This document shows, one piece after another, positions 17,141 to 25,253 of a stretch of DNA of 34,343 nt. The stretch is from Rhodocyclaceae bacterium. Its GTDB lineage: Bacteria; Pseudomonadota; Gammaproteobacteria; Burkholderiales; Rhodocyclaceae. Both the position numbers and the translations under genes were made by a program. The stretch is from assembly GCA_025353195.1 (NCBI GenBank), contig JANXRC010000238.1, positions 1 to 34,343 of the forward strand. Reading direction: 5' to 3'. Position 1 is the first letter of the stretch. Each line of letters opens with the position of its first letter. The notes beneath the pieces are model-generated. The model saw only the letters and a list, made by a program, of their open reading frames with translations, was not told the origin of the DNA and did not search any database.

Positions 17141-17617
17141 TCATCCTATAAGCTCCTGCGCCCGCAGCTTGAGTACTGCAGCAATTTCTTCGCCGCTACC
17201 CTTTGCGATAGCCTTGACATAGGCATCCATCAGACCGTTCAGTTCCTCACAGGTGAAGCATCTTTCCAGCTTCAAGGTAAACATGAATGCGCGCATTCCG
17301 AGGGCATCGACCACGGTGTCGTTCATGAATTTCTGCGCTGCCCTGAAACGATCGGCGACTGGGGGAGCTGCGACTGTTGCCGCAGCGACCGATGCAGGGG
17401 CCGCGGATCCGGTCTCGATGAGTCCTTCCGCCTGCAAGCTATCGAGAAAATCGGGCGGCACCCCCATCTTGGCCGCTATCTCCTGCAACTTTCCCGCGGT
17501 CAGGGTGCCATCCATCATGATCAATATGGTGCGCAGTCGTTGCGGCAGTCTTTTTGATCGTGCCTCGACTTCCGCCACACCCTTAGCGGTCTTGATGACA
17601 ATGTCGTTACTATTCAT
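17141..17617 (-). CDS. Unknown protein with possible winged-helix N-terminus
   Basis: A 158-residue soluble protein I do not recognise. Residues 20-70 (LPQRLRTILIMMDGTLTAGKLQEIA, then GVPPDFLDSLQAEGLIE) look like a small winged-helix fold. An Ala/Pro-rich linker follows at about 72-90. A helical C-terminus (AQKFMNDTVVDALGMRAFMF, then CFTCEELNGLMDAYVKAI) has two Cys in CFTC. The start is ATG at 17617 after a G-rich ribosome site. It is upstream of the response regulator and the kinase unit on the same strand and may be the first gene of that unit. Confidence 0.65.
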   Translation of the reverse strand: MNSNDIVIKTAKGVAEVEARSKRLPQRLRTILIMMDGTLTAGKLQEIAAKMGVPPDFLDSLQAEGLIETGSAAPASVAAATVAAPPVADRFRAAQKFMNDTVVDALGMRAFMFTLKLERCFTCEELNGLMDAYVKAIAKGSGEEIAAVLKLRAQELIG

Positions 17618-17627
17618 GAGACCCCCA

Positions 17628-17655
17628 AAAAAGAGGAAGCCAGCACTTGGCTGGC
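17628..17655 (-). terminator. Rho-independent terminator after the MFS gene
   Basis: Read on the minus strand, GCCAGC-CAAGT-GCTGGC (17639-17655) is followed by a pyrimidine run ending in six T. It lies 31 bases past the MFS stop, so it separates the MFS transcript from the unit starting at 17617. Confidence 0.6.
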
Positions 17656-17686
17656 ATTCCGGTTAATTTAGCGCTACCAGCCAGGA

Positions 17687-19297
17687 TCAGTCCTGATGGA
17701 TATCGCGGTCCTTGGTTTCCCTGAGGAACAGCGTTCCGATCACCAGAGTCATGACCGCCACGCCTATCGGATACCACAGGCCGTAGTAGATGTCACCCGA
17801 GGCCGCTACCATGGCGGTCGCCAGCAGTGGCAGCATGCCGCCGAACCAGCCGTTGCCGATATGGTAAGGCAATGACATTGACGTGTAGCGGATCCGGGTC
17901 GGGAACAACTCAACGAGGAAGGCTGCGATTGGCCCATAGACCATGGTGACGTAGATCAACATGATGAACAGGATCAACAGGGTCATCGGATAGTTGACCT
18001 TGCTCTTGTCCGCCCCATTCGGATAGCCGCCCGCCTTGAGTACTTCCGCGGCCTTCTTCTCGTCCCACTTGCCCTTGAGTTCCTCCTTGCCGATCGTCAC
18101 CACCACGGCCTCGCCGGACACGCCGGGCAGAGACTTGAATGACAGACCCTGCTTGGTCAGGAAGTCCTTGGCCCGGTCGCACTCGCTGAACTTGCTCCAC
18201 GGCCCGACGAACATGTGAAAGTTGCAGTTCGCGGGCTCCGCCGCCACGGTGATCTTGGTATTGGCCGCGTAGACTTCCAGGGCCGGATTAACGTAGTGCG
18301 TTAGCCCGGCGAATAACGGGAAGTAAGTTATCGCGGCGATCAGGCAACCGGCCATGATGATCTTCAGGCGGCCTATCTTGTCGGAAAGCCAGCCGAAGAA
18401 GATAAAGAAAGGCGTGCCGAGCAGCAGCGATGCACCGATCAGCGCATAGGTGGTCAGATAGTCCAGCTTCAGCGTGATGATGAGGAAGAACAGGGCATAG
18501 AACTGTCCCGTGTACCACACCACGCCCTGGCCGGCGGTTGCGCCAAACAGTGCGAGAAACACGTACTTGTTGTTCGGATATCTGAGAAAGCTGTCGGTCA
18601 GCGGGGCTTTGGAGCCCTTGCCCTCAGCCTTCATCTTCTGGAAAACCGGCGACTCCTGCAGCTTGAGCCGGATGTAGATCGAGAACGCCAGCAGGATGGC
18701 CGATACCAGGAACGGAATACGCCAGCCCCACTCGGCAAAATCCTTGGTGTCCATCAAGATGCGCGCGCCGCCGATCACCGCCAGGGCCATGAAGAAGCCC
18801 AGGGTCGCCGTGGTCTGGATCCAGGCCGTATCGTAGCCGCGCCTATTGTTCGGCGCATGTTCGGCCACATAGGTGGCAGCGCCGCCGTACTCGCCGCCGA
18901 GCGCGAGGCCCTGTATCAGACGCAGCAGCACCAGCAGAACAGGGGCGAACCAGCCGATGCTCTCGAAGGTAGGCAGCAAGCCGACCGCGAAAGTTGCGCT
19001 GCCCATCACCACGATCGTTACCAGGAAGGTGTATTTGCGCCCGACCAGGTCACCAATGCGCCCGAACAGCAGCGCGCCGAAGGGCCGGACTAGAAACCCG
19101 GCGGCATAGGTGGCAAAAGCCGACAACAGTGCCGCGGTCTCGTTGCCCTTGGGGAAGAACAGCGCCGCAAAGAACGGCGCCAGCGTCGCGTATAAATAGA
19201 AGTCGTACCACTCGAACGTTGTTCCGAGTGAAGACGCGAAAATGACTTTCTTCTCTTCCGGCTGAAAATCGGCCGCTGCCTGACTCTGCGTAGACAT
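17687..19297 (-). CDS. MFS transporter, metabolite:H+ symporter (MHS) type
   Basis: A 536-residue inner-membrane transporter with about twelve membrane segments and the MHS signatures: SSLGTTFEWYDFYLY near residue 23, GRIGDLVGRKYTF near 80 and GGEYGGAATYVAEHAPN near 135. Relatives move organic acids, proline/betaine or similar compounds with protons. A hydrophilic loop of about 95 residues with two Cys (about 18000-18300) is inserted between two late membrane segments; such loops occur in some MHS members. The start at 19297 follows a perfect ribosome site (AAGGAGGAGA), while an upstream in-frame start at 19366 lacks one. The gene is preceded by an 18-bp palindrome that may be the site of the adjacent FixJ-type regulator. 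Confidence 0.9.
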   Translation of the reverse strand: MSTQSQAAADFQPEEKKVIFASSLGTTFEWYDFYLYATLAPFFAALFFPKGNETAALLSAFATYAAGFLVRPFGALLFGRIGDLVGRKYTFLVTIVVMGSATFAVGLLPTFESIGWFAPVLLVLLRLIQGLALGGEYGGAATYVAEHAPNNRRGYDTAWIQTTATLGFFMALAVIGGARILMDTKDFAEWGWRIPFLVSAILLAFSIYIRLKLQESPVFQKMKAEGKGSKAPLTDSFLRYPNNKYVFLALFGATAGQGVVWYTGQFYALFFLIITLKLDYLTTYALIGASLLLGTPFFIFFGWLSDKIGRLKIIMAGCLIAAITYFPLFAGLTHYVNPALEVYAANTKITVAAEPANCNFHMFVGPWSKFSECDRAKDFLTKQGLSFKSLPGVSGEAVVVTIGKEELKGKWDEKKAAEVLKAGGYPNGADKSKVNYPMTLLILFIMLIYVTMVYGPIAAFLVELFPTRIRYTSMSLPYHIGNGWFGGMLPLLATAMVAASGDIYYGLWYPIGVAVMTLVIGTLFLRETKDRDIHQD

Positions 19298-19395
19298 TAG
19301 GGTCTCCTCCTTCGTTATGAATAGTCGGTAGTCGTGCGTCTTAACTGCGCTGTGACTCCGTGGCAAATACTATGGGCGACCGCGGATCACTTGGT

Positions 19396-19413
19396 ACTAG
19401 GGAACACCCTAGT
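19396..19413. promoter_or_regulatory. 18-bp palindrome upstream of the MFS gene
   Basis: ACTAGGG-AACA-CCCTAGT is a perfect 7+7 bp inverted repeat. On the plus strand six T including the last base of the stem follow, so it also looks like a terminator, but no plus-strand gene precedes it. Read towards the MFS gene, a possible -10 box TAGTAT lies at 19367-19372, which would centre the palindrome near -44. That is a usual place for an activator. The FixJ/NarL-type regulator next door is the likely binder (inference). Confidence 0.55.
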
Positions 19414-19544
19414 TTTTTAGCAGCCAAGTAAGCTTCGTGTAAGCAGGCACGTTGCCTGGCGCGAATCGGCGCGGGAGCCGGTCGACCGGTAAGGATCGCC
19501 GCTCAGCACGATCAAATGCCCGATGTTTCAGCTCGGCGCACCCG

Positions 19545-20204
19545 CTACAACGCTCTGCTGTCGAGATACATTTGGAATAGTTCCCGAAGCGAGCCAACTT
19601 GCAGTTTCTGCATGATTCCGCCGCGGTGAAACTCCACGGTCTTGACGCTGATGAACAACTCCTCAGCGATGATGCGGCTAGTCTTGCCGGCGAGCACCAT
19701 GTCGAGTACCTGGTGTTCGCGGCGCGTCAGCGCAAGAAACCTCGCTTCGATCAATGCGTCCGCCGCCGCTTTGCGGCGAATCTTGTCATCAAGCTTCAGC
19801 GCATTGAACACGCAACATAGGAGTCGATGGTCGTCGAAGGGCTTCTCAATAAACTGCAGCGCGCCCTTCTTCACGGCATCCACAGCCGTCTGTATATCGC
19901 CATGGGCGGTGATGAAAATGATGGGAAGATCGATGCGCCTGGCGAGCAGCACATCCTGCAACTGCAGGCCGCTCATGCCGGGCAAGCGGACGTCAAGAAG
20001 CAGGCAACCTGCATAATCAGGCTGGTAGTAATCGAGGAATCTCTCGGCCGAGGAAAAGGCTTGAACCTGCAATCCGCTTGCGTTTAGCAGAAGCTGCAGA
20101 CCATCGCGTACAGCCTCGTCGTCGTCGACCAGAAAGACCTCTTGTGTAGCGTCAACATTCACGTCAATTGAACCGGCAGGATGAGATAAAGAACGGTACC
20201 TCAA
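19545..20204 (-). CDS. FixJ/NarL-family response regulator
   Basis: A 219-residue regulator with a receiver domain (VFLVDDDEAVRDGL; phospho-acceptor Asp71 in LLLDVRLPG; Lys in FIEKPFDD) and a C-terminal LuxR-type helix-turn-helix (LTRREHQVLDMVLAGKTSR, then ISVKTVEFHRGGIMQKL). The start is uncertain: no ATG precedes the receiver. Either TTG at 20204, overlapping the stop of a 52-codon frame as TTGA, or GTG at 20162 is possible. No intact histidine kinase is adjacent on this strand. The nearest probable target is the MFS gene downstream, on the same strand. Confidence 0.88.
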   Translation of the reverse strand: MRYRSLSHPAGSIDVNVDATQEVFLVDDDEAVRDGLQLLLNASGLQVQAFSSAERFLDYYQPDYAGCLLLDVRLPGMSGLQLQDVLLARRIDLPIIFITAHGDIQTAVDAVKKGALQFIEKPFDDHRLLCCVFNALKLDDKIRRKAAADALIEARFLALTRREHQVLDMVLAGKTSRIIAEELFISVKTVEFHRGGIMQKLQVGSLRELFQMYLDSRAL

Positions 20205-20359
20205 TCGGCGCTGGACTTGTGCCGGATCGTGCCACCGTAAAGTTCAATGATAGCGCGGCAACCATCCGCCGGCATGGGCAAGAACTCGGCTTGCCGACTG
20301 GTTTCGTGCGCTAAGGTAAAGTAGCACCCTGAATCAAGACAGCAATCGATCGGCTTCAT
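20201..20359 (-). pseudogene. 52-codon frame, possible remnant of a sensor kinase C-terminus
   Basis: A short open frame beginning ATG at 20359 and ending in TTGA that overlaps the possible start of the FixJ-type regulator. Near its end, GCRAIIELYGGTI resembles the segment after the last glycine box of histidine kinases (pattern CRSIIE-xHGG). No other kinase motif remains. It may be the decayed tail of the regulator's former partner, or chance. Confidence is low. Confidence 0.3.
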
Positions 20360-20446
20360 TCTGCAGATTCAGTTGCACCTTCGCCCGAGCGGCGATGCGC
20401 CGACGCTGTCCACATAAACAAGACACTGGTTGCCAGACGGACCCCC

Positions 20447-21871
20447 ATGCAGATACGGTATCCACGATCCTTCTTCAAACTGCTCTTTGTCGGCTTCATG
20501 CTGGCGGTGCTGCCGCTGTTGGTCGGCTTGATTGGCAACATCTTGGCCATCGAGCGACTCGCGGCACAAAGCCAGCGAGCTGTATATGACGCGGCGCGCA
20601 TTGCCCATGCCAGCCGCGAGTTGAACGATACGGCTGCTTCCCTGGAACGCGCCGCGCAACAAGCGACCGTACTACGCGACGCGGCGCTGTGGGAAGGCTA
20701 CAGGAACTTCCGTGCGCGCTTCCGCGACGCAGGCGCGAGGCTGGCGGAGATGCCGCTCGCGGCGGAAATACGCAAGACACTCGACGACCTGTTGCAGCAG
20801 GAATCCGCTCTCCACGAATCGCTGACGCGAAGCGGAACGACGGCAACCGAGGCCACAGCCACGGCCCGGCGCTACGCTGAAGTCGCCGCGGCGACGAGAA
20901 CTCTGCTGGAGGGCTCGAGTACGCTGATCGACCGCGAGGCCGAATCCTTGCGCGATTTGGCGGCAGAAACCGAGTCGCAGGCCCGGACCCAGCTGCTGGT
21001 ACTGCTGCCGCTGGCGGTCTTCGTCGTGGCCGGCTTCACCTACCTGCTGGCGCGGCCGATCAAGGAGCTGAACCAGGGCATACGCGATCTGGGCGAGCGT
21101 CGCCTCGACGCCCGGATCGAAGTCACCGGACCGGAAGACCTGGAACAACTGGGTCGTCAGCTCGACTGGCTGCGCCTGCGCCTGATCCAACTGGAGGAAC
21201 AGAAGAGCCGCTTCCTGCGACATGTCTCGCACGAACTGAAGACCCCCTTGACAATCCTGCGCGAGGGCTCGGAACTGCTGGCGGAAGAGGTGACCGGCAG
21301 CCTTTCCGGACGGCAACGCGAGATCGTGCATATACTGCAGCACAACAGCCTCGAATTGCAGCGCCTGATCGAGACCCTGTTGCGTCATGGCGAAGCCGAG
21401 TTCCAACTGGCACCGGTCAAGCTGCAGACGGTGAAGCCCTCGCAGATAATCGCCGCGATTGTGGAGCGGCAAAAGCTGGCCTATTCACCGAGGCGGATCC
21501 GGGTGACACTGCAGATGGAAGATTTCGCCATGCAAACCGACCCCGAACGATTGCGGGTAGTGCTCGACAACCTGCTGTCGAACGCCGCCAAGTATTCCCC
21601 CGACGACGGCGAGATCGTCGTGACCGCGAGAAAGGAAGAAGGATGGGCTGTGCTGGAAGTTCGCGATGACGGACCGGGAGTGGCGCCGGCGGAACGCGAC
21701 CGCATCTTCGAGCCTTTCTACCGCGGCAGCGCCGACGCAGCCGGCGCGGTGCGGGGAAGCGGCCTCGGCCTGTCCATCGCGCGGGATCACGTCCTGGCCA
21801 TGGGCGGAAATATCGCGGTGGGCGAGGGACAGGGGCGCTTCACGGTGACGCTGCCGCTGGGCACGCTATGA
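20447..21871 (+). CDS. qseE: Sensor histidine kinase QseE (GlrK)
   Basis: A 474-residue membrane kinase. Membrane segments lie at about 10-31 and 181-203, enclosing a helical periplasmic sensor of about 150 residues. A HAMP domain (ARPIKELNQGIRDLG) follows, then the dimerisation domain with phospho-accepting His262 (FLRHVSHELKTPL), the N box DNLLSNAAKYSP, the G1 box DDGPGVAP and the G2 box GSGLGLSIARDHV. It overlaps qseG by ATGA, and qseG overlaps qseF in the same way. In enterobacteria QseE/GlrK phosphorylates QseF/GlrR in response to envelope or metabolic signals and interacts with QseG. The assignment rests on this gene order and on the sites downstream of qseF. Confidence 0.88.
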   Translation: MQIRYPRSFFKLLFVGFMLAVLPLLVGLIGNILAIERLAAQSQRAVYDAARIAHASRELNDTAASLERAAQQATVLRDAALWEGYRNFRARFRDAGARLAEMPLAAEIRKTLDDLLQQESALHESLTRSGTTATEATATARRYAEVAAATRTLLEGSSTLIDREAESLRDLAAETESQARTQLLVLLPLAVFVVAGFTYLLARPIKELNQGIRDLGERRLDARIEVTGPEDLEQLGRQLDWLRLRLIQLEEQKSRFLRHVSHELKTPLTILREGSELLAEEVTGSLSGRQREIVHILQHNSLELQRLIETLLRHGEAEFQLAPVKLQTVKPSQIIAAIVERQKLAYSPRRIRVTLQMEDFAMQTDPERLRVVLDNLLSNAAKYSPDDGEIVVTARKEEGWAVLEVRDDGPGVAPAERDRIFEPFYRGSADAAGAVRGSGLGLSIARDHVLAMGGNIAVGEGQGRFTVTLPLGTL

Positions 21872-22421
21872 GCGCCCTGCGCCGGGTTGCGTTCATCTTG
21901 TGCAGCCTTCTCCTGTTGCCGGGGCTGAACAGTTGCGCGTTGCTGAAGGCGCCGCGCGACGCTTACTGGCTCGATCCGCAGGCGCCGCGGCCGAGCAGCG
22001 ATGCGGTATCGCTGCTTCACTATTCGGTGTTTGCCAGGAACCTGAGCGGCAAGCCGCTCGCCGAGGAAACGGAGCGTGTCCGTCTGGCCTACGCCGCCGA
22101 AAAAACCGATTTCCGTTTGCTGCAATACGCGACAGTGCTTTCCGTGCCCGGCGCGACCGCGGCAGACCACCGCCGCGCCCAACAACTGCTCGAGCCGGCG
22201 CCGCGGCCGGCGGATGGCCGCGACAGCGAGTTGCAGGCGTTGGCATCATTGATGCGTGCGAACCTGGCGGAGTACCGCCGCCTGGAAGAAGGCAGCCATT
22301 CCCAGGCGCAAAGGGCGCGGGAAGAACAGCGGCGAGCAGAGGATCTGGAGACCAAGTTGGAAGCCCTGAAAGACATCGAAAAGAGCTTGCAGCGCCACGA
22401 CAAGGGCGCGAAAGGTCCGAA

Positions 22422-22425
<4 letters not shown>
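21868..22425 (+). CDS. qseG: QseG-like outer-membrane lipoprotein
   Basis: A 185-residue protein with a lipoprotein signal peptide: a basic N-terminus, a hydrophobic stretch (VAFILCSLLLLPG) and the lipobox LNSC, lipid-anchored at Cys23. The mature part has an α-helical, charged C-terminus (residues about 135-180) likely to form a coiled coil. No enzymatic motif is seen. Its place between the kinase and regulator, with ATGA overlaps on both sides, matches qseG, whose product activates the kinase by contact in enterobacteria. Sequence identity to QseG cannot be judged here, so the name is by position and type. Confidence 0.75.
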
Positions 22426-23765
<1,340 letters not shown>

Positions 23766-23766
23766 G

Positions 23767-23784
23767 CGTCGCCGTTTGGCGACA
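23767..23784 (+). promoter_or_regulatory. QseF/GlrR upstream activating site 1
   Basis: CGTC-GCCGTTTGGC-GACA begins 2 bases after the qseF stop. It fits the known GlrR/QseF consensus TGTC-N10-GACA at seven of eight fixed bases. Its 16-base core GTCGCCGTTTGGCGAC recurs exactly at 23833-23848, 65 bases away. Confidence 0.75.
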
Positions 23785-23831
23785 TCGATAGTCCAGCAGA
23801 TTCAAGCAGTTGCTTCGGAACTCCGGGTTCC

Positions 23832-23849
23832 TGTCGCCGTTTGGCGACG
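23832..23849 (+). promoter_or_regulatory. QseF/GlrR upstream activating site 2
   Basis: TGTC-GCCGTTTGGC-GACG, again seven of eight fixed bases of the GlrR/QseF consensus, with a core identical to site 1. The 65-base centre-to-centre distance is about six helical turns, so both sites face the same side. The site is about 75 bases before the -24 element. Confidence 0.77.
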
Positions 23850-23882
23850 GACGCGCACAGTCCTGTCCGCCGGGCAATCTAA

Positions 23883-23895
23883 TAACCCTATGATT
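23883..23895 (-). promoter_or_regulatory. IHF-like site between activator sites and promoter
   Basis: On the minus strand AATCATAGGGTTA matches the IHF consensus WATCAANNNNTTR except at one position. It lies in a short AT-rich patch between the QseF sites and the sigma-54 promoter, the usual place for IHF to bend DNA in this promoter class. Confidence 0.5.
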
Positions 23896-23913
23896 ATAAA
23901 TAACTCTCCGTAT

Positions 23914-23928
23914 TGGCATGGCGCTTGC
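23914..23928 (+). promoter_or_regulatory. Sigma-54 promoter of the glycine-zipper operon
   Basis: TGGCATG-N4-TTGC has the invariant GG (-24) and GC (-12) with correct spacing; the consensus is TGGCACG-N4-TTGCW. Transcription would start near 23940, giving a leader of about 43 bases with ribosome site AGGAGAG at 23971 before the ATG at 23983. Confidence 0.8.
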
Positions 23929-23982
23929 GAAGGACCTGTTGAAGCATTCAATTCCGATGCTGCAACCACAAGGAGAGTAAGC

Positions 23983-24204
23983 ATGAAAGTTCAAGCGATA
24001 GCGCGGGTGGCCCTCCTGGTCATGGTGCCGTGGCTGGCGGCCTGCACCGGCAATCCGAGCAGGCAGGAGATCGGCATGGTTAGCGGAGCGATCGTCGGCG
24101 GCGTAGTGGGTTCCGCGCTGACAGGCGGAAGCACCGTGGGCACGGTCGGCGGCGCGGCCGCGGGCACCTATGTCGGCAACCGGATCGCCAAGGATATGAA
24201 ATAG
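23983..24204 (+). CDS. Small glycine-zipper lipoprotein
   Basis: A 73-residue protein with a lipoprotein signal peptide (hydrophobic VALLVMVPW, lipobox LAAC, lipid-anchored at Cys22). The rest is a glycine-zipper: repeated G-x3-G patterns (SGAIVGGVVGSALTGGS, then VGGAAAGTYVGNRIAKD) that form tight membrane-associated helices. Such short proteins occur in the outer membrane of Proteobacteria and are often stress-induced; no enzymatic role is expected. It is the first gene after the sigma-54 promoter and the QseF sites, and has a strong ribosome site (AGGAGAG, 5 bases before ATG). Confidence 0.8.
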   Translation: MKVQAIARVALLVMVPWLAACTGNPSRQEIGMVSGAIVGGVVGSALTGGSTVGTVGGAAAGTYVGNRIAKDMK

Positions 24205-24206
24205 TC

Positions 24207-24806
24207 ATGGATACCACCACCATCGACTCGCTGGGCGACAGCGCGGCAGCAAGTTCTGCGCGGCCGAAACTGCTGTATCCATCACTGGTCATCGCGGCGA
24301 TTTCGGTCACGATGTTCAGCCTGCTTGGCATCGCCACCCTGACCGGCCTCCTGCCGTCTGCCCATTCCACTCCGCAAGCGACCTTGGCGGCTAAATCCCC
24401 GCCGATAGGAAAATCAGCCCAAACGTCCAGCCAAACATCCCCTCAATCGACGCAGCTCGCGGCAACATCGTGCGCAGCTTGCGGCACGGTCGAATCGATC
24501 GCTGCCGTGGAACGCCCGGCGAGCACCACCGGCGTCGGTGCCGTGGCCGGCGGTCTGACCGGAGCCCTGCTGGGCAACCAGATGGGACGCGGCAACGGTC
24601 GCACCGTTATGACCCTCGCGGGCGGTGCAGGTGGCGCTTATCTCGGCAACCGGATCGAGCAGAACACGCGTCGCGTGACCTCTTACAAGATCGTGGTGCG
24701 CCTGGAGAACGGCAGCCAGCGCACGATCTATCAAAACGACGCGCCAAGCGTTGCGGTCGGCGGTCAGGTCCAGATCGTCGGCAATGCCATTGTCGCCCGC
24801 TCATGA
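24207..24806 (+). CDS. Glycine-zipper 2TM-domain envelope protein
   Basis: A 199-residue protein. An N-terminal membrane segment lies at about 26-52. A Ser/Thr/Gln-rich linker is followed by CAACGTVESI and a glycine-zipper 2TM domain (VGAVAGGLTGALLGNQMGRG, then LAGGAGGAYLGNRIEQ). A β-rich C-terminal part ends with VGGQVQIVGNAIVARS. Proteins of this layout (17-kDa antigen/SlyB-like) are envelope proteins common in Burkholderiales and relatives; their exact role is not known. The gene begins 2 bases after the previous stop and overlaps the next start by ATGA, so it is the second gene of the operon. Confidence 0.82.
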   Translation: MDTTTIDSLGDSAAASSARPKLLYPSLVIAAISVTMFSLLGIATLTGLLPSAHSTPQATLAAKSPPIGKSAQTSSQTSPQSTQLAATSCAACGTVESIAAVERPASTTGVGAVAGGLTGALLGNQMGRGNGRTVMTLAGGAGGAYLGNRIEQNTRRVTSYKIVVRLENGSQRTIYQNDAPSVAVGGQVQIVGNAIVARS

Positions 24807-25240
24807 AGACCCTGAGCCAGGCGAAGCAGCCGAACGGAATCAAGTTGCTCAGGCTGGTCACGATTTGCGGCGCCGTCGTGCTGCTCGGCGGCTGCGAGGC
24901 CATGGCCATTACGGCCTTCGGCGTCGGGGCGTCCACCGGCGTCGCACAAACCCTCAACGGCCGCGCCTACCGGACCTTCACGGCGCCGGTGGCTGAAGTC
25001 AAGCAAGCCACCCTGGCCGCCCTGGGGCGCATGGGCATGAAGGTGATTTCGAGCAAGCGGGTCGCCAACGAGGAAATCATCACCGCCAAAGCCACAGACC
25101 GGGAGATCGAAGTCACCCTGGAAATTCTCAGCCCCAATTCGACACGCATGCGCTCGATGACGAGGCAAGGAATGTTCTACGACAGCGCCACTTCGCTGGA
25201 AATTGTTTTGCAAACGGAAAAACGCATGATCAATGGATGA
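24803..25240 (+). CDS. DUF3568-like lipoprotein
   Basis: A 145-residue protein with a lipoprotein signal (LVTICGAVVLLGGC, lipid-anchored at Cys32). The mature domain begins EAMAITAFGVGASTG and has the pattern RAYRTFTAPVAEVKQATLAALGRMGM, then a β-rich end (EVTLEILSPNSTRMRSMTR), which resembles the DUF3568 family of periplasmic or outer-membrane proteins of unknown function. It overlaps the upstream gene by ATGA. Its stop overlaps a possible start of the next frame, so it is the third gene of the operon. Confidence 0.75.
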   Translation: MKTLSQAKQPNGIKLLRLVTICGAVVLLGGCEAMAITAFGVGASTGVAQTLNGRAYRTFTAPVAEVKQATLAALGRMGMKVISSKRVANEEIITAKATDREIEVTLEILSPNSTRMRSMTRQGMFYDSATSLEIVLQTEKRMING

Positions 25241-25253
25241 GGAGATTGACGAA

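Noticed and set aside
17980-18300. Hydrophilic insert in the MFS transporter as a separate foreign domain
   Set aside because: Loops of this kind are known in part of the MHS family, so it is probably an inherited feature rather than a fusion.
19396-19418. Rho-independent terminator on the plus strand
   Set aside because: No plus-strand gene lies upstream to be terminated; listed instead as a candidate operator.
20407-20425. TGTC-N11-GACA before qseE as a third QseF site
   Set aside because: The spacer is 11 bases instead of 10, and no sigma-54 promoter follows. It is too weak to call, although autoregulation remains possible.
23768-23783. Hairpin after qseF as a rho-independent terminator
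   Set aside because: The stem is short (6 bp) and no T run follows. The exact second copy and the match to the GlrR/QseF consensus fit a protein-binding site better.
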